Below, piece after piece: positions 35,484 through 46,659 of a stretch of 64,000 nt of DNA. Source of the stretch: Cunninghamia lanceolata. Lineage: Eukaryota; Streptophyta; Pinopsida; Cupressales; Cupressaceae. Every line of letters begins with the position of its first letter. Position 1 is the first letter of the stretch. Made by a program: the position numbers and the translations under genes. The notes under the pieces are model-generated. The model was not told where the DNA came from and made no database searches. It saw nothing but the letters and a program-made list of their open reading frames with translations. Location: contig BSBN01000233.1 in assembly GCA_027924645.1 (NCBI GenBank), positions 9,566,501 through 9,630,500 on the forward strand, in the 5' to 3' direction.

Positions 35484-37984
35484 AGGATTCCTGGGCTAGC
35501 GGCTAATAGTATAGGAGATAGACTCTATAGATATCTCCTCTTCTTCTTTAGGCTCTGCAGAACCAAGGGGGGTGTTCCCTATTCAACATCTACAACATAT
35601 GCACATGAAACTACTTAGATGTCGAAACAAAGGAGATAAATCCTGTATGATGTAGACCAAAACTATGGAATAAGTGCAAAGAGGCTAGCTTTGGGCCTAT
35701 GCTCAGTTGTAGATAGAGGATTTTGGGTCCTAAAACTACTTCTAAAATCCTAAAGGTTTGTATATGAAGTTTGAGTTTGATTTATATATGGATGTAAAAC
35801 TAGGACTTTGGGTTACAATAGAGATACCAGACCAGATCGGTGCCTATCCGGGGCTCAGAGTTAGTAGACATATATATGTGAATGTTTACCACAGACCCAA
35901 GACAATAATCAGATTTCAAGGGGTTTCTAAAATGTCTGCCTTACAAACAATACCCAAGAGAGAGTATTTAGTTATTTCTGCTTACAAACATCCCTACTGC
36001 AATGTATTCTTCTCAACACTTAATCCAAAACATTCAATCTACTCCTTGAGTAGAAGTAATAGACTAAATATTCAATATAGAAAACCTATATTCTAGAATC
36101 TATAACACCCCTTAGAAGTTCAGAGTCAGAAGAAAAACACATTCAGTCTAGAGACAAATAACAAACCACATGCAATGAAGCATTACTCATTTAAATCAAC
36201 ATGAAATCGATAATTCTATCCATAATACACACAACATACAACTCATAAACTCACAAAGACACCTGAAATAGAGTCACCAAAAAGTTGTATTCCTACTGCA
36301 GCACCAAAATTTGTCTAGTTTCCAACAACCAACAAGTAACACAGTTTGGCTTTTATACCAAGACTATGTACCTGACAAAAATGAAATTACAAGGCAAGGT
36401 CAAAATTTCCCGTTAGATACATAGTATCGTGAGAAATGGCACCCAAAACAATAAATGCAGCAGGGGACAAAATGAGAAGAAGCAAGAGAAGGGCGAGGAA
36501 TGGTTGAGCTTGAGCCCTATGTCATCGATGGAAGACTCCCCGTCATAAATCAGGTACTTGGCCATTCAACCATCGGCCCATGCCTGTCCGCAATACTGCC
36601 ATAATGGCTCAACCATCAGTAGCTCTTCCTGGAAATAGTAATAGCATACCCATGGAAAATTCCTGCTCAAAAAATGACCGCAGACGTAAGGAAAAAAGCC
36701 ATCGCCGAAGGTTCAAAACCCGACTGTCGATTTGAAAACCCATCGCCAAGATCAATGGTCCCAAAATATGCATAAAGAGTCGCCAACCAATGATATTGTG
36801 CCATGTAGGCACCTTAATTTTCTATCGCTGACCCTTCGCTCTTTCCATTTTACCTTTTTGCCCTTGTATATGCAAAAACACATGCATATACAAACACCTT
36901 ATATATAAAAGTCAGACCCCAAATTTGTTGGAACAAATTGAAATTCAATTAGGGTCCGGCTTGTATCCTTTTCTTGCATTCATCACTTTGTATATTACGG
37001 AATATACAAGCACAAAACATATACAGGGTAGACGCCAAGTACCCTTTTTGCTGGAATGGAACATATCTTGGAATCCGTTGTATCCCTCCATTGTACATTT
37101 GGTTGCATATTGACATGTATAAACACATATACAACTCGCGGACCCCAAACATTTATATAGCAGCCTGAAACATTCATCGGGTCTGGAATGTATGTCCCTC
37201 ATTGTATATCCGCAATATACAATGCACACAAACTGCAGAAATCAACCTTTTGTCTGCCACAATGCACTTCCATTTCGCGTCCAGGTTGCATGTATGTAAT
37301 GTATATTTAATTGTATATCCAAATATACAATCCCAAAAATACAAGTGGTGGGCCCCCAGTTTCGTAACTTGCTTTGCATTTGTCCTTTTGCACTTTTTTG
37401 CCTTTGTATATTATGGAATATACAAGATCATTTGTTCATTACACTATTCCCTTTGTATGTCACGGTGGATCATTGTACTGGAGCACATGCATATTTGACT
37501 TCCTTGTATGTATTTCATTGCATAAGACTCGATGTATATTGACATACATTCATTCCTGCACATACAAACACGGGATCTCCTCCAGAATATTCCTGTAATG
37601 TATCTTTTCCCTTTGTATCTAACCGTTGTATGTTTGAACATACAAACCAAATATACATGCAACCCAATATGCAAGTAGTGAATATTCCTGGAATCTTCAA
37701 TGTATATTCTGCCCTTGTACATCCTCCTTTTGAACCTGATATGCATTTAAAATGCATCTAACTCATTTTCTCGAAGGACAATGGAGACTTGGCACCCACC
37801 AATACATATTTTTGACCTGCACGCATATACAAACCATTTTGTGCACACAGAGACACTTGCACCTTAATTGACTTTAGCATTTTTCTAACTATAGAGGCCA
37901 AAAGTATTATAATTTTTTGGACCTTTGGGAAAGGGCCTGCATATTTAAATGCATGAAACCAGATTGCTCATGCAGGTGGTAACA
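35484..37984 (-). repeat. Element D 5' LTR, outer fragment
   Basis: Continues the D LTR after element E and aligns with 19864-22349. It ends GGTAACA at 37984. Minus-strand TATATAAA at 37152-37159. Confidence 0.92.
36865..37645. repeat. Hairpin array in D 5' LTR (second copy)
   Basis: Counterpart of 21243-22010: for example TTGTATATGCA/TGCATATACAA near 36865, TTGTATATT/AATATACAA near 36990 and 37405, ATTGTATAT/ATATACAAT near 37202, and TTGTATGTT/AACATACAA near 37626. Arms are kept while loops vary (loop CA in one copy against ACGG in the other at the second hairpin). Confidence 0.78.
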
Positions 37985-38770
37985 GCAAGTATGATTGTTG
38001 GTATCACACCTCTCTTGAAAAGTATCCTACCCTATGTAAGACTACTCCAAGGATAATACAGCTAGGCCTTAGCGTGCTTGGAATTTCTTAGTTGGAATGT
38101 ACAAGCTATTCCTACAAGGGGTCTTACATGCAATTGACAAATTGGATAGATTAGGACAGAAGTTAATACAAACCCTTACAGTTTCAGTTGATATGACAAT
38201 ATAGAATGCTACTGAATACCAAAACTAATAATTGATTCAAAAGAAAATGCAAAAGAGGTAAGGTTTAGAAAGTTCCTAAGTGACATTCACAATGCATAGG
38301 CCATTTGTGGTAGACAAATATTTTGAATCTTAAACCAATTTCCTGACTAACCAAGCTAACTGATTACTATAGCACTACAAAAAATGATGCTATCTTCTAT
38401 GGATTCTTAAGATTTTCATATTGCATGCATTCATTAAATACCTAGTTTTTGGCATGATGTAACTAATGTAATGCAATTAAACTCAACACAAAATAACTAG
38501 TCCAGACTAACTTTACACGGACACTTACAGTCAACAAGCAACTAAAAGTATGGACTTAGAACATTCATCAAATACCTTCAACAAACAATTAATATTGCAA
38601 AAGCATAATCTAACTAATGTGGACCAAGAAGTGAACCATGAAACTAGATAGATAACACAAGTGAACAAATTCTCAGAATCACTGTAGAAACTTGCTTTGT
38701 ATTCATTTCAAATGTTAGAGTATCAACAATTTGGCATCAAGAGTCTTACAAATGAGAGAAATGGCAGCCC
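37985..38770. other. Non-coding stretch left of element G TATA box
   Basis: No ORF, RNA gene or repeat that I can support. The first five bases, GCAAG, are the right copy of element D's target duplication. By position it could be R/U5 of element G's LTR (minus strand), into which D inserted. No primer site was seen. Confidence 0.35.
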
Positions 38771-38778
38771 TTTATATA
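38771..38778 (-). promoter_or_regulatory. TATA box of element G (minus strand)
   Basis: TATATAAA on the minus strand, 460 bases beyond the last recognisable G coding sequence. The same order (ORF, then TATA) occurs in both LTRs of element F. Confidence 0.45.
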
Positions 38779-39238
38779 GGAGAAGCGCCATACTAAGTTT
38801 TTGAATGAACAGTGGAGATTAACTCAACACCGATGGTCCAAATTTAACAACATTAAATACATTTGTAACAGCCCATTGCATTCCCAAATTACAATTTGTC
38901 TCTTGGGAAAAGGATGAAAAATGACCTCCAAATACATTGAACCTGGACAAATTGGATACCCAGTTGACTATACATATTGAAAAGATAATTTTTAAGACAT
39001 AATAGAGACAAAATAGTGTCACATGACCTTCTAAATATAGCAATACATATTTGTGATGGAATTACATTTTAAAATATTCAAAAATACTCTCTTGTTCTTT
39101 ATCTAAGTCTATTTTGACTTCTTGTGCCTTTTTGTTGCTGTAGTTGACCTAAGCTGATAATGCTGGATTGATGTCGGCAGGGTCTGGGCCCTTGATGTGA
39201 TCTATTTTGTATCTAAAAACTTCCAGCTCTTCACTGTA
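38779..39238 (-). other. Element G sequence between ORF and TATA box
   Basis: Minus-strand continuation of the G frame with stops, then AT-rich non-coding sequence. The ORF at 38819-39043 shows no recognisable similarity. Confidence 0.35.
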
Positions 39239-40471
39239 CTAAATGTACATCTTCTCTACTACTTTTCTACTCTTCTGAAATGTGATGAAAGCAGTCCTGA
39301 GATCACTAAATTTATCTAATCTTCTCACAAAATTTGATGTAGTTTCCCCAGAGATTATTTGATGCAATTTATCCTTACACCCTTGCTCATCATATGGAGC
39401 CAAATCATCAAAATTAATCACCAGGCAATCTCGTAGAGAGTCATTTATTTCATAAATAAAAGACAATATGTTATTGTCAGCCACCTTATAGGATTCTCTA
39501 ACATTATCAAAGACTTCCTTTCTTAGCTTCATCTGTTGGTACCATTCTACTATTTTGTGTAATTTATCAGTTGTTAAGATATTTTCTAACAATAGTACTT
39601 TGGTAGGTAGATCCCTTATTTCTTGCACTCGTGGAAACATGTGAGAATAATATTTATCGTAGGGATCACATTCTTCATGCAATTCTTCCCATTAGTTCCA
39701 TAGTTTACAGAAGTCTTTGTGAAGTGCTACTGCAAAGGTGATTGCATCGCATCCTTCCTGATAAACCTTGTCGAACCACCTCTAAGTCCCAGTAGCCATT
39801 GCCTTGATGTCATCAAATTTTGTCAATTCATCCTTTGATAGTAAAGTTGGGGATGGTCTCGGCTTTCCTTCAGAATCCATTGGCTTCATCAGAAATTCTA
39901 GACATGCTCTGAGTTCTTAATTTTTCTATTTCAACTCCTTCTTAGTGAGTTCATCCTTATCTAACTATTCTAAGATAGAAGATATTGAGCCTTTGAACTC
40001 ATCAATTTTCTGACCTCTTGTAGCAGGGCCCAAATCAATGGTTGTTATAGTATAGTTCTTAGCTCTAACTTGTCTTCCATGTCAGTTGGTGGAATAGCTA
40101 CTTCAGTTATTCTGGATCCTGTGGCATCCTTGTAAATTCTTGATTGAATTTTAGCCTTTTTCTGCTTCTTAGGTTTCTCTGCCTTAGCTAAAATAGCATC
40201 TAGATCCAGCATCATAATCTCAACCTGAGGCTCCTAATACGCTAGTCTACTATGCAGCCAATTAGGTGCTAAAGAGGCAGAATCTTGAGGAATGTTTGTA
40301 TTTTCATTATCTACATTTGACGGTCCCTCAAGCAACTTTGGTTCTTGCTCATGTTCTTTGTCTACATCTACTTCTTCATCCCCGATACTCTTCAAATTTT
40401 CTAAGATTTCTCCTTGAGTTGTCCCCAAGACTGTTTCTATTATGTTCTCCTTTGCGGGATTGTCAGATACT
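39239..40471 (-). pseudogene. Element G U3-type ORF, C-terminal half
   Basis: Minus-strand pieces of a large decayed ORF. Near 40150 it reads KKQKKAKIQSRIYKDATG followed by SRITEVAIPP, which aligns with element F's KAQKKKPKTVSRLIDDKG and IRYVDIARPP. PNWLHSRLAY, followed by a TAG at 40234-40236, aligns with F's PPWLSSYTP. The end (39682-39239) is helical and charged (VRRLDKFSDLRTAFITFQKS). At 40471 it is cut by element F; its N-terminal half lies at 60047-62389. Function unknown. Confidence 0.6.
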
Positions 40472-40731
40472 TGTCTATTTCGTAGCCTACACTCTAAGTT
40501 TGCATTTCGACTCAACTCTTCTTGATCTCATGCAAAGTCATTCAAAACCTAAGAATAGCTTATAGCATTCCCTAAGTTGGTTCCTCAAAGTTTGTGAAAT
40601 TGACGAGGTTATAAGCTTGTCAAAATATCCATTTTTGACCTCTTTAGGATGTTAGGAATTTTTCATAGTTTTCAAGCAGGGGCAGTTAAAAATCCCATCC
40701 TTACATGTAATATGTTTGTTGAAATGTACCA

Positions 40732-41840
40732 GTGGTCAAAATGACCACCAGGACACATTGGTAATTAGATTGAGATGCACGAGCAGTTAATTTAACTGCT
40801 TGTTTATGTTCTTTTTGGTTTTCACCTTTCACATGTAAAGGTGGTGAAAACGACTGCTCGAACATCTCTAGTTTAAGTCAAGTGTATTAATGGCACTCAT
40901 GTGGTGTTTTAATATGCCTCCTTTAAACCTTTTAAAAAAAAATGTTTTCTTTTTATTGTTATTTTAATTTTCTCTTCCTCTGTGAGCCCCTTGGCATGAT
41001 TAGAACTTTCCTGCAACCTGCTAAAATGCCCTTGGCATGCGAGTTTCAGATCTAGAGTTCTACTCAAGTTCGAGTTGAGTTCTTTATCGCTAGGTATGTC
41101 TTGTTTGTACTTTTGTACCACAATTTCTTCTTTTAATCATTCTTCTTTTCAATGAAATATTGTTAAAAATTGAGCCCTTCTTTTTGTTTGAGATTTTCAA
41201 AGAATCATTTGTGATTTTCATGGTTTTTCCCTTTAATGTAGTTTTTAGGGTTTCTGGTTTGGTGGTTGTTTAGATTAATACTTTGTTTTTTTCTGTGATT
41301 TGTGGTGTAAATCACCATTTGAAAACCATTGTCTTCTCATTTTGTATTGAATGAATCAACTTAACTGAGTCTGTGAGGTTTTTTTTGCTCACACCAAAAC
41401 ACTTAGGTTTTCTCTAGACCAACATGTGAGGGCGGCAATTGTCGCTGACCCCGCATGTTGTTTGTTTATTTATATGTATTGGTGGTTAAAAAACCCAGTG
41501 ATACATCTCTTCCCTTTTTATAATACCTTGTGCAAGGGCGGCTATTTTTTCTGCCTCTACACAAACCTTAGTGAGTTCTTCCCACAATGCATGGATGGTC
41601 TTTTTGATCGCTTCAACACACAATACCAAAATTATCAATATGTACGAGTGTTCATTTTAGATACCCTTACATGGAGATCCTTAATGCACTACTTCTACAT
41701 GTAGGAGTGGTCAAAATGACCGCCTTTGCATCTATCAAAAAGATTTTACCTTTCACATGTAAGGGCGGTCATTTCAACCGCTCCTACATGAATCTTAGAT
41801 TTTATCTACCTATAGAGGCGGTCGAATTGACCGCCCTTAC
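40732..41840. repeat. GGTCA...TGACC palindrome array in F 5' U3
   Basis: Inverted repeats: GTGGTCA/TGACCAC at 40732-40748; CACCTTT/AAAGGTG near 40826-40846; GGTCA/TGACC at 41709-41721; GCGGT/ACCGC at 41765-41781; GGCGGTC/GACCGCC at 41817-41835. Each stands in a longer loosely repeated unit with TACATG and CCTTTACATGTAAGG-like sequence. The right LTR has the matching set from 53027. Function unknown. Confidence 0.65.
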
Positions 41841-42134
41841 ATTCAATGCATTACACTGACATGCAGAAGTGGTCAAAATGACTGCATGTGCATGATTTCC
41901 CAAAATTTTCCTAACTTGGGAATTTTTGTAAAATGATACCTTTAGCCTGCTTTCGCCAAATTTCTCGGCTTGCGCACTCTCAAGCCCTTTCAAGTATATT
42001 CCTATGTTCATGATCATCTATTCGCAGTGTCCCTAATTTGCCAATTTTTCCCCTAACTGCAAGATCATGAACATTTATAGTTTCATCAAGTAGCTGTGAT
42101 CGACACCATTTCCAGTGTTCTCTTCAAAGTTGAT

Positions 42135-45100
42135 GTCAAAACCATCTCCAACTAAAGCTAAGATCATGAAGTACAAATAACAAGGGGTTTTCTCTATCCC
42201 TTTAGTGCAGTCAAATGTTTATGAGATCAGGGATACAGAGATAGGACATGTCGATATGGGAGAATTTTTGGAGAGGACCAAAAAAGCTAATCCTTCCTGT
42301 TATATGCAGATCATTGATAGCATAATACACCTGGTAGCATCTTTTCCTATTACGACTCATAATCTAGAGTATGTTCTCCAAGTGGCAAGCCACTTTAATA
42401 AAGATACTAGAACTATAACTGATTCTTAGGGGAATGTTATCATGAGGCTAGATGTAGAATTCCTTGATAAGATTTTCATGTGTCCGCCTATAGAGAATAT
42501 TGGGGAAATTGACTTTGCGAAAAGTCAGAAGTATTTTGAAGTAGATGTGGAATCTGTAAAGAAACATATTAATAGAAAATGGTTGAAAACTCCTAGGAGC
42601 AATCTATCAAGATGGACCAAGAAACTTCCTAGGAGTGAGTTTGTAGGAGTGATCTAATCACTTTGTTGAGCATAATCATAGGTCTTCCTTCTTCCTCTAA
42701 GTTCCAAGAATGGATGTACACATATATCAAGGTTATTCTCATAGGGCAACAAAATATATTTTGGGGGTAGAAAATCAACAATGTTCTACATGATCAGTTG
42801 CTCAAGGTCAACACTACTTTTAAGTTCTATATGACCTCATATTTGGTATATGTAGCTACATCCATGAAGATATTTCTAGGTCTTACTCAGGATGGGGATT
42901 GGAGGCTTGTGCTAGTTTTTCAATATTATCCACAAATAACTCTGAAAGGTTCTATTCACCATTTTTGGAGGGTGAATGATGCATTCTTTTCAATTTTTAT
43001 GTGCTTATGGAATAATGAACTAGAATAGAAAATAGGATCTGATGAAGCATGGGAAGTGGTTAATTCTTTTTGTTGTTTGTTTCTTCAATTTCCTACTTTT
43101 TCTTATTTGAGAGTTGGATACTATTTAGGTTACCCATATATGTTGCCTACATATCCAAGTGATAAGGTGATTCTAATGGAATTGTGTAGATAGATAATTG
43201 TTGTGCATAATAAACAAATGGAATTGAAAAAGTCAGGGATTAAGTTTCCTGTGGATATTGGCAGGTATTCAGTTTAATTAGCTACTAAGACTAAGGCAGT
43301 TGAAGTAGAGATGTTGTTGATTACAATGAAACAACTCAAGAAGAGGAATCACTTTGATTTTCGAAGAGTACAAGACAAGATTAAAAGGAGATCGGTGTTT
43401 CATGTTCCCATGGTAGAGGATATTTGGGCTGACTTGAGGAACCAAAATGACATAAGAAAATTGGATTACTACAGATTGAATCTAAGTCAGATAGAAGAAC
43501 TGGGGTTAGCTGATGTTCCATAAGGCATGGAAGATGAGGGTGATGTTTTAGATCCTGGTATAACATTGAAAACAATGAAGCTTCAGCCTTCCCGGAAGTC
43601 AAGGGGTTAGTGAAAGAAGAGATTTCTCTTAGGAAAAGATTTCAACCTATACTAGCTAACACCAGTATATGGTTGCATAGAAAGGGTCTCAATTTAAAAG
43701 AGTTCCTTACTGGGTCAGAGATGGAGATTCAGGAACAAAGAGGAAGGAAGGTAGAAAATAGGACTAAGAACAAAAGTGACACTCCTTCTTCCAAGGTGTC
43801 AAAACCAAGGATCAAGTTTGTTTCTAAAGGAGGTAAGGAAAAGGAAGTTGCAAAGAGTTCCAATGTGAAAGATCCAAGCATTGAGGAAATGAATGTTGAT
43901 AATATGGAAGCTAAAAATGCTGAGATAGAACAACAAGACATTGAAGAACCAGATACTGAACATATAGAGATGAGTTAGAAGCCAGCTGATGAAAGTGATG
44001 GGGAACAAGAAATAGAAAGAGATGTAGAACAAGAACAACTTGGTGGTTTGCAAAAATCTCCCCAAAAATATATTTCCCAAGAGCCATAAGTTTCTATAAC
44101 TTTGCCTCATATTTTTGCTCCTGCTAATATTCTAGTGGTTTCTAGTATTCTCATTTCTCCTATTTTTGTATCTTCTGATAATACTCCCCCTTCTGTAAGG
44201 ACTACTTTTGGAACTATTTTTTATTCTTCTAGCTCAATACCTAGTTTATCTTCTCCTTCTTTGGATGTTGGAGAGCAAGCTATTCTAGATAATTTTTTTG
44301 ATAGCTCGAAGAAAAATGTTGATACTACAGGTGTAGTTTTTACTACGACTACTCCAATTGTTACCATAATAGGTGTCAGCATGGATCTTGCCAATCAAAC
44401 AATTGATTCATCTCCAAATGTCAATGTTCAAACACTACCTCCATGGTTGTCTTCTTACACACCGAAAAGAAAGAAGTGGGCTATTTCACTAGATGACATT
44501 GATATTGGGAAGTTGCTTCCTGCTAATCCAAAAGCTCAAAAGAAAAAGCCTAAGACTGTTTCTAGGCTTATTGATGACAAAGGAATTAGATATGTAGATA
44601 TTGCAAGACCTCCTCCTGATGCCACCACAAACACTTTTGATGTAAATGATTACATTGTTTCTAGAGTTGAATTGGGTAAGCTAAGTCATGAAGGCCTTAA
44701 ATTAGATTTTCAAGCAACAACAAGCTCCTTGCTTGTGAAATTTGATGAGGAAAATAAAGAAAAAGAACAATATAAAGCTAAGGCTAAGTAGCTCATTGTC
44801 GTTCTTCAAAAGATAGTCAAGTCATCAGAAATTGTGGTGGTAGTCATCGTTGAAGATCCTTTGATTTGAAAGGTGGAAAAGGTTCAAACAAGATGAAGAG
44901 TTATTGGTGAGATTGTGGACTGATTGTTGGCATAGGGCAGAGTTCTTTTGAAGACCACAACAGAGAGAAAAGAAAAATGGAAAAGGCAAAAGCTGAGTTG
45001 GATAATATTATTGATTCATTATCTTAGGAACTTCAAGACCAAGAAGACACTTTAGAGGAATGGGTGGAGATGAAGAAAATGAAGATAAAGAATTTGATTG

Positions 45101-45579
45101 TGATTGGTGTCATGTCAAATCAAGAATCTTATCTCAAGACTAAAGAATCCTTGACTCATCGCGTCAATGTGTTAAGAGGCTTGCTTGATGATTTGCCACA
45201 AGTACAATAAAATAATGAAGATAGTGATGTCTCACTTTTGCATAGACTGGAGGAGCTACCATGTACTCTAACAGGTGAAAATCACAAATTCCTTTATGTA
45301 GATGAAATGATTGATGCTTTTGAGAAAATGGTTCAAAATAGTTTTGAAGGTGAGATGTTTTCAGTTGCTTCAATGGATAATATTTATGATTATCATTCAA
45401 CCTTTGAGAATTTGAAAGATAACCTTGGAAATCATGAGAAACTAATAAAAGCAGTCAAAGATGCAATTGTCAGGGCCCATACTATTTCAAACAATACAGC
45501 TAAACTAGATGTTTGTGAAATGGAAGCAGTAAAGACTATCTACCAGAATTTCCTAAAGAAGAATGATGGTGGTAGCTAA
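42135..45579 (+). pseudogene. U3-encoded ORF of element F, 5' LTR copy
   Basis: Decayed ORF of about 1,150 codons, upstream of the TATA box. N-terminal domain: EIRDTEIGHVDMGEFLERTK, HNLEYVLQVASHFNKDTRTI, RLDVEFLDKIFMCPP; then GYPYMLPTYPSDKVILMELC, KRNHFDFRRVQDKIKRRSV and DYYRLNLSQIEELG. Middle: Lys/Glu-rich, then Ser/Thr/Pro-rich (44100-44450), then the basic KAQKKKPKTVSRLIDDKG, and a charged coiled C-terminus to KTIYQNFLKKNDGGS. No signal peptide, membrane segment, gag or pol motif seen. The N-domain pattern (a hydrophobic block ending in a xIFxxPP turn) faintly recalls plant mobile-domain proteins; this is a guess. Several stops and at least three frameshifts. Confidence 0.72.
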
Positions 45580-45772
45580 AAGTCTTCTTCATGCCTTAGT
45601 TTATTTTCAATTTTGTATACGTAATTTATATTTAGTCTTGGACATGTCCATATGCATTTTTATAAAATGTAATTACATATGGAACATAGGAAGTCCCAAG
45701 TCAATTAGGACTCCTATTTTTGAATAAGTCAAAGTAGTTAGATTTTTCCTATTTTTGCTCCAGGCTCCTCCC

Positions 45773-45780
45773 TATAAATA
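45773..45780 (+). promoter_or_regulatory. TATA box of element F 5' LTR
   Basis: TATAAATA followed by AAGAGGGCC, identical at 59287-59294 in the other LTR. It lies about 190 bases after the ORF stop and 750 before the LTR end, so the ORF is wholly in U3. Confidence 0.6.
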
Positions 45781-46538
45781 AAGAGGGCCTCTTTTGTAAT
45801 CTTTATCTTTTATCTATTGTAGGGAAACTCTAGCAAATTGAAAAGCAAATCAAGACTTTGTGCTTTTTGTGAGAATCAATTATCAAATATTTATCAATAC
45901 AAGAAAGCAAGTTTAATTCCAATCTTTTTCTTGGGATTATTTGTGTTATGATAGCATTGTTCCTATGTCTTACTATCATAATATTCTTTGGTAATTATTG
46001 AAGTGTGGAGATTGTTTCAAATGATTAAAGAGCATTCCTAATTTGATTGTGATAGACTTTGTGTTATCAAATCATTTGTGAGGATTGTGTTTATGTTTTT
46101 GAGAGTAAAATAGCTTGAAGACTCTGTGCTACAAGTTGTTACATTCAATCTACTTTTATCATCATGGAGAAGAGTGAAGACTTTGGGCTGCATTCAACTT
46201 CAAATAGTTCTATTTGCAATTAGTAAGTGAGGTGACAAAAGACTTTGTGTTTCTGTGGTTTTGTGATAGTTTATAAGTTCTTTAATATCAGTTTCATTGA
46301 AATTGTCATCTTGAAGTAGAAGCATCTATTCTGAAAAAGAGAATAGGATGAAATGGAACCACCACAAATATAGTGTTTAGTGTACATAAATTTCATAAGT
46401 TATTTGTTTTTAATAGTTAAGAAACTAGAGGGAACCTCTCCTTGTTGAGAGGAGAGACTTTGTCTCGTCATAGCTTTGGCTAATATAACCATTTTACTAT
46501 TAGTGAGTTAACGACAAAATATTCACCGAACAGTTTTT

Positions 46539-46557
46539 TGGCGACTCCAATGGGGAT
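46539..46557 (+). other. Primer binding site of element F
   Basis: TGGCGACTCCAATGGGGAT, six bases after the LTR end. Same type as in A and D. Confidence 0.82.
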
Positions 46558-46659
46558 CAAGGTGCAACTTAGAGCCTCATGCTTTGAGTTGAAGCATTCT
46601 GGCCTCATTGCTTGAAATTAGTTTGTTCAAGTTTTTACCTTTGTTAAGTATATCACATT

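Larger units (their letters stand above)
19797..37984 (-). mobile_element. Element D: Tat-like gypsy element with extra RNase H, split by element E
   Basis: LTRs 19797-22349 (3') and 29075-29147 plus 35484-37984 (5', split by element E). Both begin TGTTACC and end GGTAACA, a perfect 7-base inverted terminus. Flanks are GCAGG (left) and GCAAG (right, 37985-37989), one mismatch. The internal minus-strand order is gag, protease, archaeal-like RNase H, RT, degenerate RNase H, integrase. An RNase H beyond the normal one is a mark of the Tat group of the Ogre/Tat/Athila branch; here its place before RT is notable. All genes carry stops. Confidence 0.92.
40472..46532 (+). repeat. Element F 5' LTR (6.06 kb)
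   Basis: Aligns along its whole length with 52767-60046 and ends CCGAACA just before the primer site. Order: palindrome array (40732-41840), ORF (42135-45579), TATA box (45773), leader, LTR end. It is among the longest LTRs I would expect in a plant; Ogre-type LTRs reach similar length. Confidence 0.88.

Noticed and set aside
37985..38770. Possible host gene exon between elements D and G
   Set aside because: No open frame, splice pattern or similarity that I can support; stops in all frames.
40266..40565. 99-codon plus-strand ORF crossing the left border of element F
   Set aside because: Runs from G sequence into the F LTR, so it was created by the insertion and is antisense to the G ORF.
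40732..41840. Possible CRISPR-like or other regular repeat array
   Set aside because: Repeats are imperfect and unevenly spaced, this is a plant genome, and they lie in U3 of an LTR.
42135..45579. U3 ORF as an envelope-like gene
   Set aside because: Position would fit, but no signal peptide, transmembrane segment or Cys-rich ectodomain is visible; it is basic, charged and coiled instead.
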